A stretch of DNA of 48,315 nucleotides from Promethearchaeota archaeon Loki_b31 (GTDB lineage: Archaea; Asgardarchaeota; Lokiarchaeia; Sigyniarchaeales; SOKP01), in the NCBI GenBank assembly GCA_005222975.1, contig NJBI01000024.1, positions 1 to 48,315 of the forward strand. Reading direction: 5' to 3'. Of the stretch, positions 25,506 to 34,473 are shown piece after piece. The notes below the pieces were generated by a model. That model saw nothing but the letters and a program-made list of their open reading frames with translations, had not been told where the DNA came from and searched no databases. The position numbers and the translations under genes were made by a program. Position 1 is the stretch's first letter, and each line of letters starts with the position of its first letter.

Positions 25506-26555
25506 TCATTTGGAAATATTTCTTCCACAAAATTTACAATTTCCATGAGAATTCAAAAAATCTCTATTAATTTCAAATCCAGATCGTTCAATAACTAAGC
25601 TTGAACATTTAGGACAATATGTGTTTTCATATTTCGAATTAGGCAAATTTCCTAAATAAACAAATTCTAAACCGACTTTTTTTGCGATATCATATGCTTT
25701 ATATAAAGATTTTATTGGAGTTGGATTAATAAGACCGTGTTCATGAGATTTGTAATGCGGAAAAAAACGAGTAATATGAAATGGAGTTTCTTTTCCCAGA
25801 TCAGTTATTATCCTTTCTGAAATTGATTTGATTATTTTTTCATCGGTGTTAAAATCTTCGATAAGAAGCGTTGTTATTTCTATGTGTACACCATGATTTT
25901 TCGCTAATTTTCCATTTCTCCATACATTTTCTATGTCGCTATCACAATATCTTTTGACCATAAAACTATCACCTTTTATATCTATATTCATGGCATCTAA
26001 TCCGCTTTTCACCAATTCTTTTAATACTTCCTCAGTCATATATCCATTAGTAACATATGTATTGTATAGCCCTTCCTTTTTTGCTAATTTAAAAACATCC
26101 AAGGAATATTCAAATAGTAGTGTAGGCTCATTAAATGAGATTGATGTACCTTGACAATCATTTTTAATAGCAAGCTCAATAATTTTTTCTGGAGAAAGGT
26201 AATCCTTTGATTTTCTGACTAAATCAATTAAAACTTCGCCTGGATGTGAAAGATGGTGGTTTTGACACCAAAAACAACTGAAATTACATCCATAGGTGCC
26301 AACAGTTACAGCCGTAGTCCCTGGATGAAAATGGAATAGCGGTTTCTTCTCGATGGGATTGAATGATAACGCAGGAATTAATCCATAAACAATTGTATAG
26401 ATGATCCCACCATTATTAATTCGAGTCTGACAATAGCCAGTCTTTCCTTTTGCTATTTTACATTTTCTCTCACAAGTTAAACATCGAGAGAACTTATCAT
26501 CGATTTTTTCGTAAAATCTTGCTTCTTTTAAGAAGTTAGGATTTATTAAATCCAT
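25506..26555 (-). CDS. amrS: AmrS-like radical SAM enzyme
   Basis: This 349-aa protein has the radical SAM cluster motif CNFSCFWC (C90, C94, C97) in GTYGCNFSCFWCQNHHLSHP, a context typical of the AmmeMemoRadiSam system enzyme and relatives of pyruvate-formate-lyase activase. An N-terminal cysteine group (C25, C28, C32, C42) and a C-terminal pair of zinc-ribbon CxxC motifs (CPKC and CKFC) flank the barrel. No Memo or AMMECR1 gene is adjacent here. The reaction of AmrS is not settled in the literature as far as I know. It lies just downstream of a small monooxygenase-like gene on the same strand. Confidence 0.85.
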   Translation of the reverse strand: MDLINPNFLKEARFYEKIDDKFSRCLTCERKCKIAKGKTGYCQTRINNGGIIYTIVYGLIPALSFNPIEKKPLFHFHPGTTAVTVGTYGCNFSCFWCQNHHLSHPGEVLIDLVRKSKDYLSPEKIIELAIKNDCQGTSISFNEPTLLFEYSLDVFKLAKKEGLYNTYVTNGYMTEEVLKELVKSGLDAMNIDIKGDSFMVKRYCDSDIENVWRNGKLAKNHGVHIEITTLLIEDFNTDEKIIKSISERIITDLGKETPFHITRFFPHYKSHEHGLINPTPIKSLYKAYDIAKKVGLEFVYLGNLPNSKYENTYCPKCSSLVIERSGFEINRDFLNSHGNCKFCGRNISK

Positions 26556-26566
26556 TGAAACACTAT

Positions 26567-26797
26567 TTAAACTTTAATTAAATAATATACTTCAGGTAAT
26601 TTTAATACCCACTCATCAAAAGGATCGTCCTTTACAGCGTCTATCATGGTAGGTCTTGCGGCTAACCAATTTTCCTTAGAATCCCATATTGCTAAACCAA
26701 TAAGCCGATTTGTATCTTCATCTTTAGTTGTATGCGCCATAATTAATCCTTTTTGACCTTCCATAGATTTACCAAATCTATGCATGGATTCTATCAA
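26567..26797 (-). CDS. Small dimeric alpha-beta barrel (ABM-like) protein, 5' end unclear
   Basis: The called frame starts at TTG 26797 and gives 76 aa, including LIGLAIWDSKENWLAARPTM, typical of antibiotic-biosynthesis-monooxygenase-like folds. The same frame runs upstream to 26851 and encodes VYIHISIHYPKPGKENLL, which looks like the missing first beta strand. An ATG at 26853-26855 would fit if one T (26852) were absent. The real protein is thus probably about 90 aa, with a rare ATT start at 26842 or a one-base shift near the start. The gene follows the HdrD-like gene closely. Function in the fold ranges from monooxygenase to heme or quinone handling and cannot be told here. Confidence 0.65.
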   Translation of the reverse strand: MIESMHRFGKSMEGQKGLIMAHTTKDEDTNRLIGLAIWDSKENWLAARPTMIDAVKDDPFDEWVLKLPEVYYLIKV

Positions 26798-26874
26798 TAG
26801 GTTTTCTTTTCCTGGTTTAGGATAATGAATTGAAATATGAATATAGACTTTACATCACCAAAGGTTTGTTATCT

Positions 26875-28233
26875 TTATCTTGTTTTCATAATCGGCATTA
26901 TTGAACAAAATAATTTAGCGTAAACGATTCTAACTAACTTAAAATCAAACAGATACCTTATCAACCTTAATAGTAAATACTTCTTCGGTTTATATGTGCT
27001 TAAATCTTTGTCGTATGTAATACTTTTTATGTAAAAGTTTTTCTTAAAAGTCGATATTAGCAAAGAGTAAGTTATAATCGCAATGACATCCCAAGCTCGT
27101 TTAATGTGGTCTTTAGGGTAATTCAATTCTTCGCCCATTGACATTCTGACTATTTCAATGATATGATATAAATCGATTTTGCTCCTCAACAACTCTTTGG
27201 TAGCCCACATTAAATAAAGACATCCTCCACAGTAAGTTATAAGAGCTTTTGCGCCGGTCTCTTCTGCTTCATTAAATTTTTTTACCCCTTCAGAGATCAT
27301 ATCAAAAGGTAGCGACATATTCTTAACCCACGATGCCCCGGCTCCAAACCCGCAACATAACGAATCTTTTTTAATATGTTTCATCTCAAGTATTTTACAA
27401 CCACATTTCTCCAATATTGTTCTTGGCACATCCCAATATCCTCCTAGTGCTTTAGAAAAGCAGTTATCGTGAACGGTAACCGTTAGATTAAGTTGGTTTT
27501 GAAGATTGACTTCTCTGGAGCTAATATTATCCAATAACCAGCGATGAAAATTTATAAAATTCCGATCATGTTTCACCCCCATTTCCTTTGGATGGACTTC
27601 CTTGAAGATATACTCAACAGCATCTAAAGTGGCAACTATATTTTTGACGCCCCAACTGTCAAAATCTCTTTTTGTCCTCTCAGCTATCTTTTGTACAAGA
27701 TCTAAGTATCCTAGTTGGTATAAGTAAGCACCTCCTTCCCATTGATCGATCCGATCAATAGGCTTGAAGTAATCAAGCAGTTTACTACCCCCAATGATAA
27801 ATGGGAATAAATGTGTATAATTTCCAATTAACAAAACAGTATCCTCGCTTTTAGGAACATAATGCATCCACTTATATATCCATCTTCTTTCTCGATTAGA
27901 TAAAAACAAATTTAGAAGTTGCCAAACGTTACGATCTTCAGTGGGACAAACAAAATAGTAAAGGGGAGGCGCACCTCTCTCTTTATACAAAGCATTCCAT
28001 CTCTTGAGTATCAATTGATATGGATTAGCATTTTGTGGGCAGTATAGATTGCAAGATAAACAAGTATTGCATTTTTCAAGTACATATTTTGACTTTCGAC
28101 CTTTGATTAAATTTTGCATTTCTTCTTTTGCATCATCCAAAGGTAATTGTAGAACAGGACATAGATGAAAACAAAGTCCACACAAATCACATAAGTCTTC
28201 TCTGAAAGCAGGAGTTCTTTTTATTCTCACCAT
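26875..28233 (-). CDS. HdrD/GlcF-like iron-sulfur protein, first CCG motif lost
   Basis: This 452-aa protein carries two ferredoxin-type 4Fe-4S motifs (C15-C18-C21-C25 and C55-C58-C61-C65) followed by CCG domains. The second CCG motif is complete: DNCFSKALGG, then CCGFGAGASW, then YCGGCLYLMW. The first lacks its cysteines (GNYTHLFP and QWEGGAYL where the paralogue has PGCN and YCCGETL). A single non-cubane cluster is therefore expected instead of two. It sits 2 bases after the paralogue at 28236-29504, in one operon. It probably transfers electrons from a dehydrogenase or ETF to an unknown acceptor. A C-terminal hydrophobic stretch (DVIAIITYSLLIST) may touch the membrane. Confidence 0.85.
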   Translation of the reverse strand: MVRIKRTPAFREDLCDLCGLCFHLCPVLQLPLDDAKEEMQNLIKGRKSKYVLEKCNTCLSCNLYCPQNANPYQLILKRWNALYKERGAPPLYYFVCPTEDRNVWQLLNLFLSNRERRWIYKWMHYVPKSEDTVLLIGNYTHLFPFIIGGSKLLDYFKPIDRIDQWEGGAYLYQLGYLDLVQKIAERTKRDFDSWGVKNIVATLDAVEYIFKEVHPKEMGVKHDRNFINFHRWLLDNISSREVNLQNQLNLTVTVHDNCFSKALGGYWDVPRTILEKCGCKILEMKHIKKDSLCCGFGAGASWVKNMSLPFDMISEGVKKFNEAEETGAKALITYCGGCLYLMWATKELLRSKIDLYHIIEIVRMSMGEELNYPKDHIKRAWDVIAIITYSLLISTFKKNFYIKSITYDKDLSTYKPKKYLLLRLIRYLFDFKLVRIVYAKLFCSIMPIMKTR

Positions 28234-28235
28234 TT

Positions 28236-29504
28236 TTAATACGCCTCGCTATACGGTGGTGGATCTTCTGGTAGATCCGCTATTTTAAATGTTTTTTTCG
28301 AAGGTAATTTCGGGAGTTGCTTTTTCATTATGCCCCAAAAGAAGTGTTTGGCTCTCTTTTTTTTCTCTTTATTGGACATAGGTTTTTCTCCCATTGCCAT
28401 CTGAAGCAGTTCGATAATATGGTACACTTTAAATTTCCCGAAGTATAATTTTTTGGCAGTGCTGTAAGTAGCTAAACACCCAGCGCAATAAACACAAACA
28501 GCGTCTACTTTCGCTTTATTAAATTCTTTTACGTTCCTTATCGTTGCTGATCTTATTTTCATTGTGTGATACGCTGAATCCATAGAAAATCCGCCCCCAA
28601 TTCCACAACACCTCATATTTTCGCGACATGCTTCGATTTCGATTACTTTTACCCCAATTGCTTCTAAAATTTTTCGAGGTAAATCCATGTAGTCATCTCC
28701 AAACATTTTTGAATAACAGGAATCTTGAATCGAAACCGTCATATCTAATTTATTTGTAATTTGAATTTTACCAGTCTCAATTTTTTCCCATAAATATTGG
28801 ATATAAGATTTAATAGAATCAAATTTATAGGTTAATCCATATTGAGGTAGTACATTTTTGAAAACATTAGTTCCTGCTGTACACAAAACTAGCAAATTTT
28901 TGGGTTTTAATATATTAAACCATTTATCTAACCTCTTAGTAACTTGAAATAACTCGTCTTCGTATCCCGTTCGAAATAATGTTTCTCCACAACAATATTC
29001 AAGCCTACCCCTAATATCTAGATCCTTAAAAAAGCTTGCTTGCGTTAACTCGGCAAAGGTAATTATGTTACATCCTGGATACGTAAGCGTGTCACCTTTT
29101 AAAGGAGATAAATCTGCCCATGATTTAACAAGTTCTTGTGTTTTTTTAGGCATGTGGTCCATAACATAAGATCGGAAGTTGGGGTAGTGCGGATAAAGCG
29201 TCATGTAATATTTCCCACGGATTCTTAACCCCTCTTTTTTGTACTTTTCATTCCATCTCTGCAAAATCAACTCTGCTGGATGAGCATTTTCAGGGCAATA
29301 AAAATTACATGAATGACAACTTTGACATTCTATTAACACTCGTTTTGTTTCATTCCCAGCTATTAATTTTTTCATTTCCTCAATAGATTCTTCAATAGAA
29401 AGTCCCATTATGGGGCAATTATGAAAACATTCTCCACAAAGAGTGCAAGCTTCTTTATTAAACGGAGAAAAAAAATCTCTATCAATGGGTTCAATTTTAG
29501 TCAT
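28236..29504 (-). CDS. HdrD/GlcF-like iron-sulfur oxidoreductase
   Basis: This 422-aa protein has two 4Fe-4S motifs (C20-C23-C26-C30 and C60-C63-C66-C70). A first CCG domain contains PGCN and YCCGETL but only one cysteine of its final pair (LCTAGTN). A second, complete CCG domain has DSCYSKMFGD, CCGIGGGFSM and YCAGCLATY. It resembles HdrD and the glycolate-oxidase iron-sulfur subunit, proteins that take electrons from flavoproteins. Together with the downstream paralogue it could form a heteromer linked to ETF or acyl-CoA oxidation encoded farther right. No methanogenesis genes are present, so the CoM/CoB role is unlikely. Confidence 0.88.
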   Translation of the reverse strand: MTKIEPIDRDFFSPFNKEACTLCGECFHNCPIMGLSIEESIEEMKKLIAGNETKRVLIECQSCHSCNFYCPENAHPAELILQRWNEKYKKEGLRIRGKYYMTLYPHYPNFRSYVMDHMPKKTQELVKSWADLSPLKGDTLTYPGCNIITFAELTQASFFKDLDIRGRLEYCCGETLFRTGYEDELFQVTKRLDKWFNILKPKNLLVLCTAGTNVFKNVLPQYGLTYKFDSIKSYIQYLWEKIETGKIQITNKLDMTVSIQDSCYSKMFGDDYMDLPRKILEAIGVKVIEIEACRENMRCCGIGGGFSMDSAYHTMKIRSATIRNVKEFNKAKVDAVCVYCAGCLATYSTAKKLYFGKFKVYHIIELLQMAMGEKPMSNKEKKKRAKHFFWGIMKKQLPKLPSKKTFKIADLPEDPPPYSEAY

Positions 29505-29615
29505 TTCAAACTCAATTTTTTTGTTCTTTATCTCTTCTTGATTTTAATAATTCATTTATTTATTATTAGCTTAAAAGTATATAATCTTTTAAAATCGTTA
29601 TTAAGAATGGTTTTT

Positions 29616-30431
29616 TTAAGGTGCTATGATCAAAATTATAATATAAACGAAAGTAAGATTTCCTAATATGATTCCTATATCTTTTAACGAGCTTCTACCG
29701 GCTAAATCCGTTCTAGGTTTCCTAAAAATATATATAATTCCAAAAGGAAAGAAGACTACTGGTAGAAATATAATGTATTGAGTAATAACTAACGAAAATA
29801 TAGCGATTGTCAGCGATATTATAGATGCTATCCAGATTATTAATCGAGAAACCTTTGGAGATAATTTTGATAACGAATCTCCATCAATCATTTCGTGAAG
29901 CATTTGACCGGAAAATGCCACAGAAGCTATAGTAAGTATTATTAAAAACTCAAATAAAGTTAGATCAGGAAAGTAATTCATAGAAATATCGCCAGCGTTG
30001 ATTTTTATCATAAAATATGGTAAAAAAATATGCGATATTCCTAAAATAATATGGTTTATAATAACCAGCGATTTAAATAGGCAATAGAAAATTACAGAAA
30101 TAACGATAATAGCTAAATAAACGCCTAAGAGTAGGTTTGCTATGATACTATTCATGAAACATACGGTCCCTAATAAAAAACTTGCTAAAGAAATTGTGAA
30201 TATTTCTTTTCGTCTATAACCCTGTACTCTTTCTAGCGTTTCCTTTTCGTTTGGATCTTTCATATCGATTACGTCATTAAGCGTATTTCCCGTAATGGCG
30301 TAAAACCCAAATCCAGCTAATATCCAAATGTGAGGAAAAACATCGTAATCGTTTAAATATATGCTCAATAAACAAGGAACGAACACAGAAAAAAGATATT
30401 CAACCCTTAGAAGTCTAAATCCCTTACTCAT
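29616..30431 (-). CDS. UbiA-family prenyltransferase, likely archaeal ether-lipid synthase type
   Basis: This 271-aa membrane protein has eight or nine hydrophobic helices. The first aspartate-rich motif is NDVIDMKDPNEKE, preceded by GFYAITGNTL, and the second is DGDSLSKLSPK. In archaea this family includes digeranylgeranylglyceryl phosphate synthase, which attaches the second geranylgeranyl chain to glycerol-1-phosphate, as well as quinone and heme prenyltransferases. No quinone or heme genes are near. ATG 30431 is preferred to GTG 30443. The assignment to the family is firm; the exact substrate is inferred. Confidence 0.82.
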   Translation of the reverse strand: MSKGFRLLRVEYLFSVFVPCLLSIYLNDYDVFPHIWILAGFGFYAITGNTLNDVIDMKDPNEKETLERVQGYRRKEIFTISLASFLLGTVCFMNSIIANLLLGVYLAIIVISVIFYCLFKSLVIINHIILGISHIFLPYFMIKINAGDISMNYFPDLTLFEFLIILTIASVAFSGQMLHEMIDGDSLSKLSPKVSRLIIWIASIISLTIAIFSLVITQYIIFLPVVFFPFGIIYIFRKPRTDLAGRSSLKDIGIILGNLTFVYIIILIIAP

Positions 30432-30534
30432 CGAAAGAATCACTTTAAGTTACGCGATATTAAATTAATATATATTATTCTAAAAAGGATTTAAGATTTA
30501 TAGAAATTATTTTAAGCGAATTTTTGTACTATTA

Positions 30535-31326
30535 TTAATTTCCAATAAAATTAGGATCCTTTTTGTCGTTTAGAGCAAATACGCCAATCTTATAATCTTC
30601 AGATTCAGCCGATTTTACTTGCATTTGGCGCTCAATTTCAAGGTGTTCTTCTAATGGAGTACTGAGGGCTTCAAAGAATAATTTTTTGGTCCTTGCATAT
30701 GTTAATGTTGGTCCCTTGGCGAGTCGCTCAGCCCATTGTAAAGAAGTCTCCTCTAAATCTTCATGAGGTACGATTTCGTTGATAAAACCAAGTTTTTTCA
30801 TCTCTTCAGCTGTATAAGTATCTCCGAAAAACGCCATTTGTGTTGCTTGTTGCCATGTGAGCTGACGGCTTAACAAAATAGTTCCTGCGAATCCAGGAAT
30901 TAGAGCGAGTTTGGAAAAAGATTGCCTAAATCTCGCTTTTTCTGAGGCAATTATAAAATCACACGAGAGAGCGAGGTTCATTCCAGCTCCTACAGCCCAG
31001 CCATTTACAGACGCGATAACAGGTTTTGGATAAAGACGCAGAGTTAACGCAATTTTATAAAGGTCTCGCGTTAAATCGTCCATAACTTGACCTGATGTGT
31101 CATTTTCAATACTCGCCTTAAATTGTTTTATGTCTCCACCTGCTGAAAAAGCCTTTCCGGAGCCAGTTATTATTAAACATCTTACAGCGCTATTATTTCG
31201 AATAGATTCTATAGTTTCTAATAGTTTTTTCCCGGTGTATTTATTTAAAGGGTTAAAATTCTCTGGATCCATTAGTCTTATAATCGCAATATTATCCTTA
31301 ATTACTAATTCAATTTTTTCGTTCAT
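30535..31326 (-). CDS. Enoyl-CoA hydratase/isomerase-family protein (lacks hydratase glutamates)
   Basis: This 263-aa crotonase-fold protein has the oxyanion-hole segments ITGSGKAFSAGGDIKQF and NGWAVGAGMNLALSCD. At the positions of the two catalytic glutamates of hydratases it has RQSFSKLALIPGFAG and QQATQMAFFGD, so both are missing. This pattern is seen in isomerases and other crotonase relatives, not true enoyl-CoA hydratases. It may be a delta-isomerase or act in ring or acyl-CoA degradation. It lies between UbiA and a TauE-type transporter, all on the minus strand. Confidence 0.85.
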   Translation of the reverse strand: MNEKIELVIKDNIAIIRLMDPENFNPLNKYTGKKLLETIESIRNNSAVRCLIITGSGKAFSAGGDIKQFKASIENDTSGQVMDDLTRDLYKIALTLRLYPKPVIASVNGWAVGAGMNLALSCDFIIASEKARFRQSFSKLALIPGFAGTILLSRQLTWQQATQMAFFGDTYTAEEMKKLGFINEIVPHEDLEETSLQWAERLAKGPTLTYARTKKLFFEALSTPLEEHLEIERQMQVKSAESEDYKIGVFALNDKKDPNFIGN

Positions 31327-31417
31327 TTTTTATCTTCATTTATTTTATTTTTCTTACATCATAATTCGTTTACATATAATATTATCAGTTTTCCATTATA
31401 TTTTTTTCATATTAACT

Positions 31418-32218
31418 CTAAAAAAACATTCTAATTGCTAAAACTAGTAAGATTACTGCCACAAAAAATTTTAAATATGTTTTCGATATTTTTCTTGATA
31501 TTTTTGCACCAAATATCGAACCTAAAATAGCGCCAGTGGTTATTAGAAGGCCAACTAGATAATCTATTTGCCCTAAGAGACATTTAATGATTGTATTATA
31601 TATAGCTGTGAAAAAAATTATTGAAGTTGAAATTGCTGTAGCATTATGGATAGGAAATCCAAATATTATATTGAGGGAAGGAGTATTTATAATCCCTCCG
31701 CCAATTCCTAGTAGATTGGCAACAAAACCTGCTAATATAAATAATGGAATAGCTTTTTTTAAATTGGTTTTATAATCGTAATCGTGCAATGAGAATTCTC
31801 CCTTTTCCAGGTCTTTACTCGTTAATCCTCCTTTTGTTTTAATAGCTTTATGGATCATATTTAATCCTGCCACGAGTAATGTCAATGCAAATAGAATCTT
31901 TAAAATTGAATTATCGATTTGAATAAATGAAAATAAAATAGTGGCTAAAACGCTTCCTAAAATAGAAAAAACACCAAATGTCAAAGCTAATTTGAAATTT
32001 GTTCTTTCTTGTTTTAGATAAGTTATAAATCCCGCACAAGAAGACGTTAAAATTATGAATGTAGATGTATCTATGGCAATATTAATCGGCAACGAAAACA
32101 AAAGAACCATTATGGATACAAAAAATACTCCGCCTCCAATTCCCGCAATAACTGAAAGAGTTCCCGTTAAAAAACCTAATAATATTAATAAAAATATTGT
32201 TGTAAGATATAAATCCAT
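31418..32218 (-). CDS. TauE/SafE-family anion exporter
   Basis: This 266-aa membrane protein has seven or eight helices in two halves. Each half carries the family's glycine-rich segment: GTLSVIAGIGGGVFFVSIM near the N-terminus and NLLGIGGGIINTPSLNII after the middle loop. Members move sulfite, sulfoacetate or other small organic anions. The intervening cytoplasmic loop (KTKGGLTSKDLEKGEFSLHD) is charged. No sulfur-metabolism gene is adjacent, so the substrate is open. Confidence 0.88.
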   Translation of the reverse strand: MDLYLTTIFLLILLGFLTGTLSVIAGIGGGVFFVSIMVLLFSLPINIAIDTSTFIILTSSCAGFITYLKQERTNFKLALTFGVFSILGSVLATILFSFIQIDNSILKILFALTLLVAGLNMIHKAIKTKGGLTSKDLEKGEFSLHDYDYKTNLKKAIPLFILAGFVANLLGIGGGIINTPSLNIIFGFPIHNATAISTSIIFFTAIYNTIIKCLLGQIDYLVGLLITTGAILGSIFGAKISRKISKTYLKFFVAVILLVLAIRMFF

Positions 32219-32358
32219 AAAAAAAAATATGTAAAATTTATCATAAACTTTCTTGATAATGAGATACTATCAAAAAAATCAAGAATTAAATTATAAAAAA
32301 GTTATTAAATTAATAATTTAAAATTTAAAAAAATTTAAACTTTAATTAGTTATCTTTT

Positions 32359-32754
32359 ATGCCCGAACCTAACGATAAATTAATTGTTGCGCTCGTTGAA
32401 TGCTCTAGATGTGGAAATCCTTTTATGATTAAAAAAGGGCAAAATAAATCGGGGGAATTAATATGTGATAACTGCATTAAGTTAGAACAGAGAAAAAAGC
32501 AGTTAGCAGATTCAGTAATCGAATCACAAAAAAATTTAGAAAACTCGATTAAGGGTTATAAAAGTTCTCTAAGAGTTGCTAAATCTCAACAAATTAAGCA
32601 ACTATTTTTTGATAAAATCAAAAAAACTTCAACTGTATTAAATAATTCAGTAGAACTTCTTAAGAAAATAGAGGAAACTAATGACGAGAAATACATAGAA
32701 CAATATAAAAAGTTATTTGAAAAAATGAAAAAAGAATACGCTGAAAACAAATAA
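32359..32754 (+). CDS. Small zinc-ribbon protein with coiled-coil tail
   Basis: This 131-aa protein has a CxxC pair at C15/C18 (CSRCGNPF) and a second at C36/C39 (CDNC), a treble-clef or ribbon zinc site. A long charged helix follows from about residue 42 to the end, probably a coiled coil. I do not recognise the family. It ends 2 bases before the stop of a convergent methyltransferase. It may be a small nucleic-acid or protein-binding adaptor. Confidence 0.65.
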   Translation: MPEPNDKLIVALVECSRCGNPFMIKKGQNKSGELICDNCIKLEQRKKQLADSVIESQKNLENSIKGYKSSLRVAKSQQIKQLFFDKIKKTSTVLNNSVELLKKIEETNDEKYIEQYKKLFEKMKKEYAENK

Positions 32755-32756
32755 GA

Positions 32757-33509
32757 TTATAATTTTAGAAATATAAATGCCATATTCATCATTCGTTTCG
32801 GAGAATAATACTTCGCATCTATTTTCATTAATGTCGAACTAAGTTTGACAAAAAGGTTCCAAATTTTTCTGAAAATTAAATTTGAGCGATATTTATTGCG
32901 TAAATTTATTAAATTTTTTTCTGTTTTTTTCGGATTAATCGATTGTAGTAAGGACATTTTCATTAATATCCCATAAACTCCAAAATGTTTTAAATATTTA
33001 AAATTATAGCGTTGGAATAATCCTAAAATTTGCTCAATTTCATATCTACGATAATGACCGATTATCTTATCTTGTTTTGAATAGTATTTCATCTTGTGTG
33101 GAACTGTTATTACAGCAAATCCTCCCTGTGTTAATATTCTTTTTATTTCAGAGATAGCTAAATCATCATTTTTTACGTGTTCTAACACATCTAAAGCAAG
33201 TACCAGATCAAAAGTATTGTTTTTATACGGTAATTTTACAATATCTCCACATAAAGGGTTCTGTTTAGAATATTGCTTTAAAGGTAGAGCAGATATATCG
33301 TAATATGATTTGTTTTGTACATTTTCTAAGATGTAAAGAAGAGAGTTTCCTGAACAACCTAAATCTATCGCGTTTTTAAATGTCCTACTATTACCAATTA
33401 TTTTTATTAATAAATCGAATTTACATCTAATTCCGGGAGAAAGATCGTATTCAGAAAGATTTCTAGCTGAAAAATTTTTATGGTGGTCGTAAAACTCTTT
33501 TAAACTCAT
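32757..33509 (-). CDS. Class I SAM-dependent methyltransferase
   Basis: This 250-aa protein has motif I AIDLGCSGNSLLYIL, an acidic residue after strand 2, and motif post-I to II CGDIVKLPYKNNTFDLVLALDVLEHV. These are typical of the Methyltransf_11/25 group. The C-terminus is basic and partly hydrophobic (IFRKIWNLFVKLSSTLMK), which may contact a lipid or membrane. It is 17 bases downstream of a second methyltransferase, and the two likely form one operon. Small-molecule or lipid methylation is possible; the substrate is unknown. Confidence 0.85.
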   Translation of the reverse strand: MSLKEFYDHHKNFSARNLSEYDLSPGIRCKFDLLIKIIGNSRTFKNAIDLGCSGNSLLYILENVQNKSYYDISALPLKQYSKQNPLCGDIVKLPYKNNTFDLVLALDVLEHVKNDDLAISEIKRILTQGGFAVITVPHKMKYYSKQDKIIGHYRRYEIEQILGLFQRYNFKYLKHFGVYGILMKMSLLQSINPKKTEKNLINLRNKYRSNLIFRKIWNLFVKLSSTLMKIDAKYYSPKRMMNMAFIFLKL

Positions 33510-33526
33510 TAGCTTTTATCAATTCT

Positions 33527-34255
33527 TTAAATCTTCTTAAGGTAATAACCAAATATTGGGATAAATAAAAAATATTTATTACTTTCTATACTTTGTATAA
33601 TCAAAACTGAATTAAATTTTTTAGTATTTAAATTTTTTATGTAAAGATCTAAATCCTTGAGTAAACTAGCTTTATTTACGCTTGGAATCCATGGAAAACT
33701 TGAACAAAAATGTTCCACGAGTCTAAATTTATTTGAAAAGTATTGAGGTATTTTCCTTCCTATTTCGGGGTCTGCTCCTGAATTTTTAAGGCTATTATAT
33801 AACTCTTTCTTTAAACCCGTGTCAGGATACTCAATAATTCCTCCAAAATCGGGCTCGCCAAAAATCAAAAAAACTCCGTTATGTTTCAAAATTCTATGAA
33901 TTTCTGCTAAAATATAATTAAATTCCATTTCCCATAAGAAATAACAAGAAGTAATAACAACATCAAAAAAGTTATCTTCAAAGTTATTATTTAATATATT
34001 CATCGTTATGAGCTTTGCATCGATAAGATTTTTCTCTAAGTTGGCACTTGCGTATTCGATTTTATTTTTATCCATATCTATACCGAATAAATTTAAATTA
34101 TATTTTATTCCAATTTCTTTCAGTAATTCGCCAGTTCTGCAACCTAATTCTAATAAATTTTTTTTATGAGAGAATTCTGCTTTTTCATATAAACGATCTC
34201 TTAATTCAGCAGTCCATGTTAATTGCTCATTAAATTTTTTCTCCCAATTAATCAT
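33527..34255 (-). CDS. Class I SAM-dependent methyltransferase
   Basis: This 242-aa protein has the SAM-binding loop LLELGCRTGELLKEIG, then LFGIDMDKNKIEYA with the ribose-contacting aspartate. Motif II is FFDVVITSCYFLWEM, and EIHRILKHNGVFLIFGEPD matches the end of the Rossmann sheet. ATG 34255 (MINWEKK) is chosen over an in-frame GTG at 34264. It precedes the methyltransferase at 32757-33509. The C-terminus ends with a hydrophobic stretch (KYFLFIPIFGYYL). The substrate is unknown. Confidence 0.83.
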   Translation of the reverse strand: MINWEKKFNEQLTWTAELRDRLYEKAEFSHKKNLLELGCRTGELLKEIGIKYNLNLFGIDMDKNKIEYASANLEKNLIDAKLITMNILNNNFEDNFFDVVITSCYFLWEMEFNYILAEIHRILKHNGVFLIFGEPDFGGIIEYPDTGLKKELYNSLKNSGADPEIGRKIPQYFSNKFRLVEHFCSSFPWIPSVNKASLLKDLDLYIKNLNTKKFNSVLIIQSIESNKYFLFIPIFGYYLKKI

Positions 34256-34473
34256 AATTACCACTTTTATCCAAATTTAAACTATTAAGATTAAAAATAA
34301 ATGAAATTTCGCATTATAAATTCAGAAGTAAATTACATTTAAAAAATTAAGTGAGATCTTTAAAAATTTTCAATTTTCGCTATTTCAGTATTATTTTTAA
34401 ACGTAATTTAATTAAGTACAATTATCATTTAAGATAATATTTCGAATAAAAATTAATATAATTTGATTAAAAA

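Noticed and set aside
28236..29504. Methanogenic heterodisulfide reductase
   Set aside because: There are no other methanogenesis genes, and the CCG pattern is equally like GlcF-type proteins.
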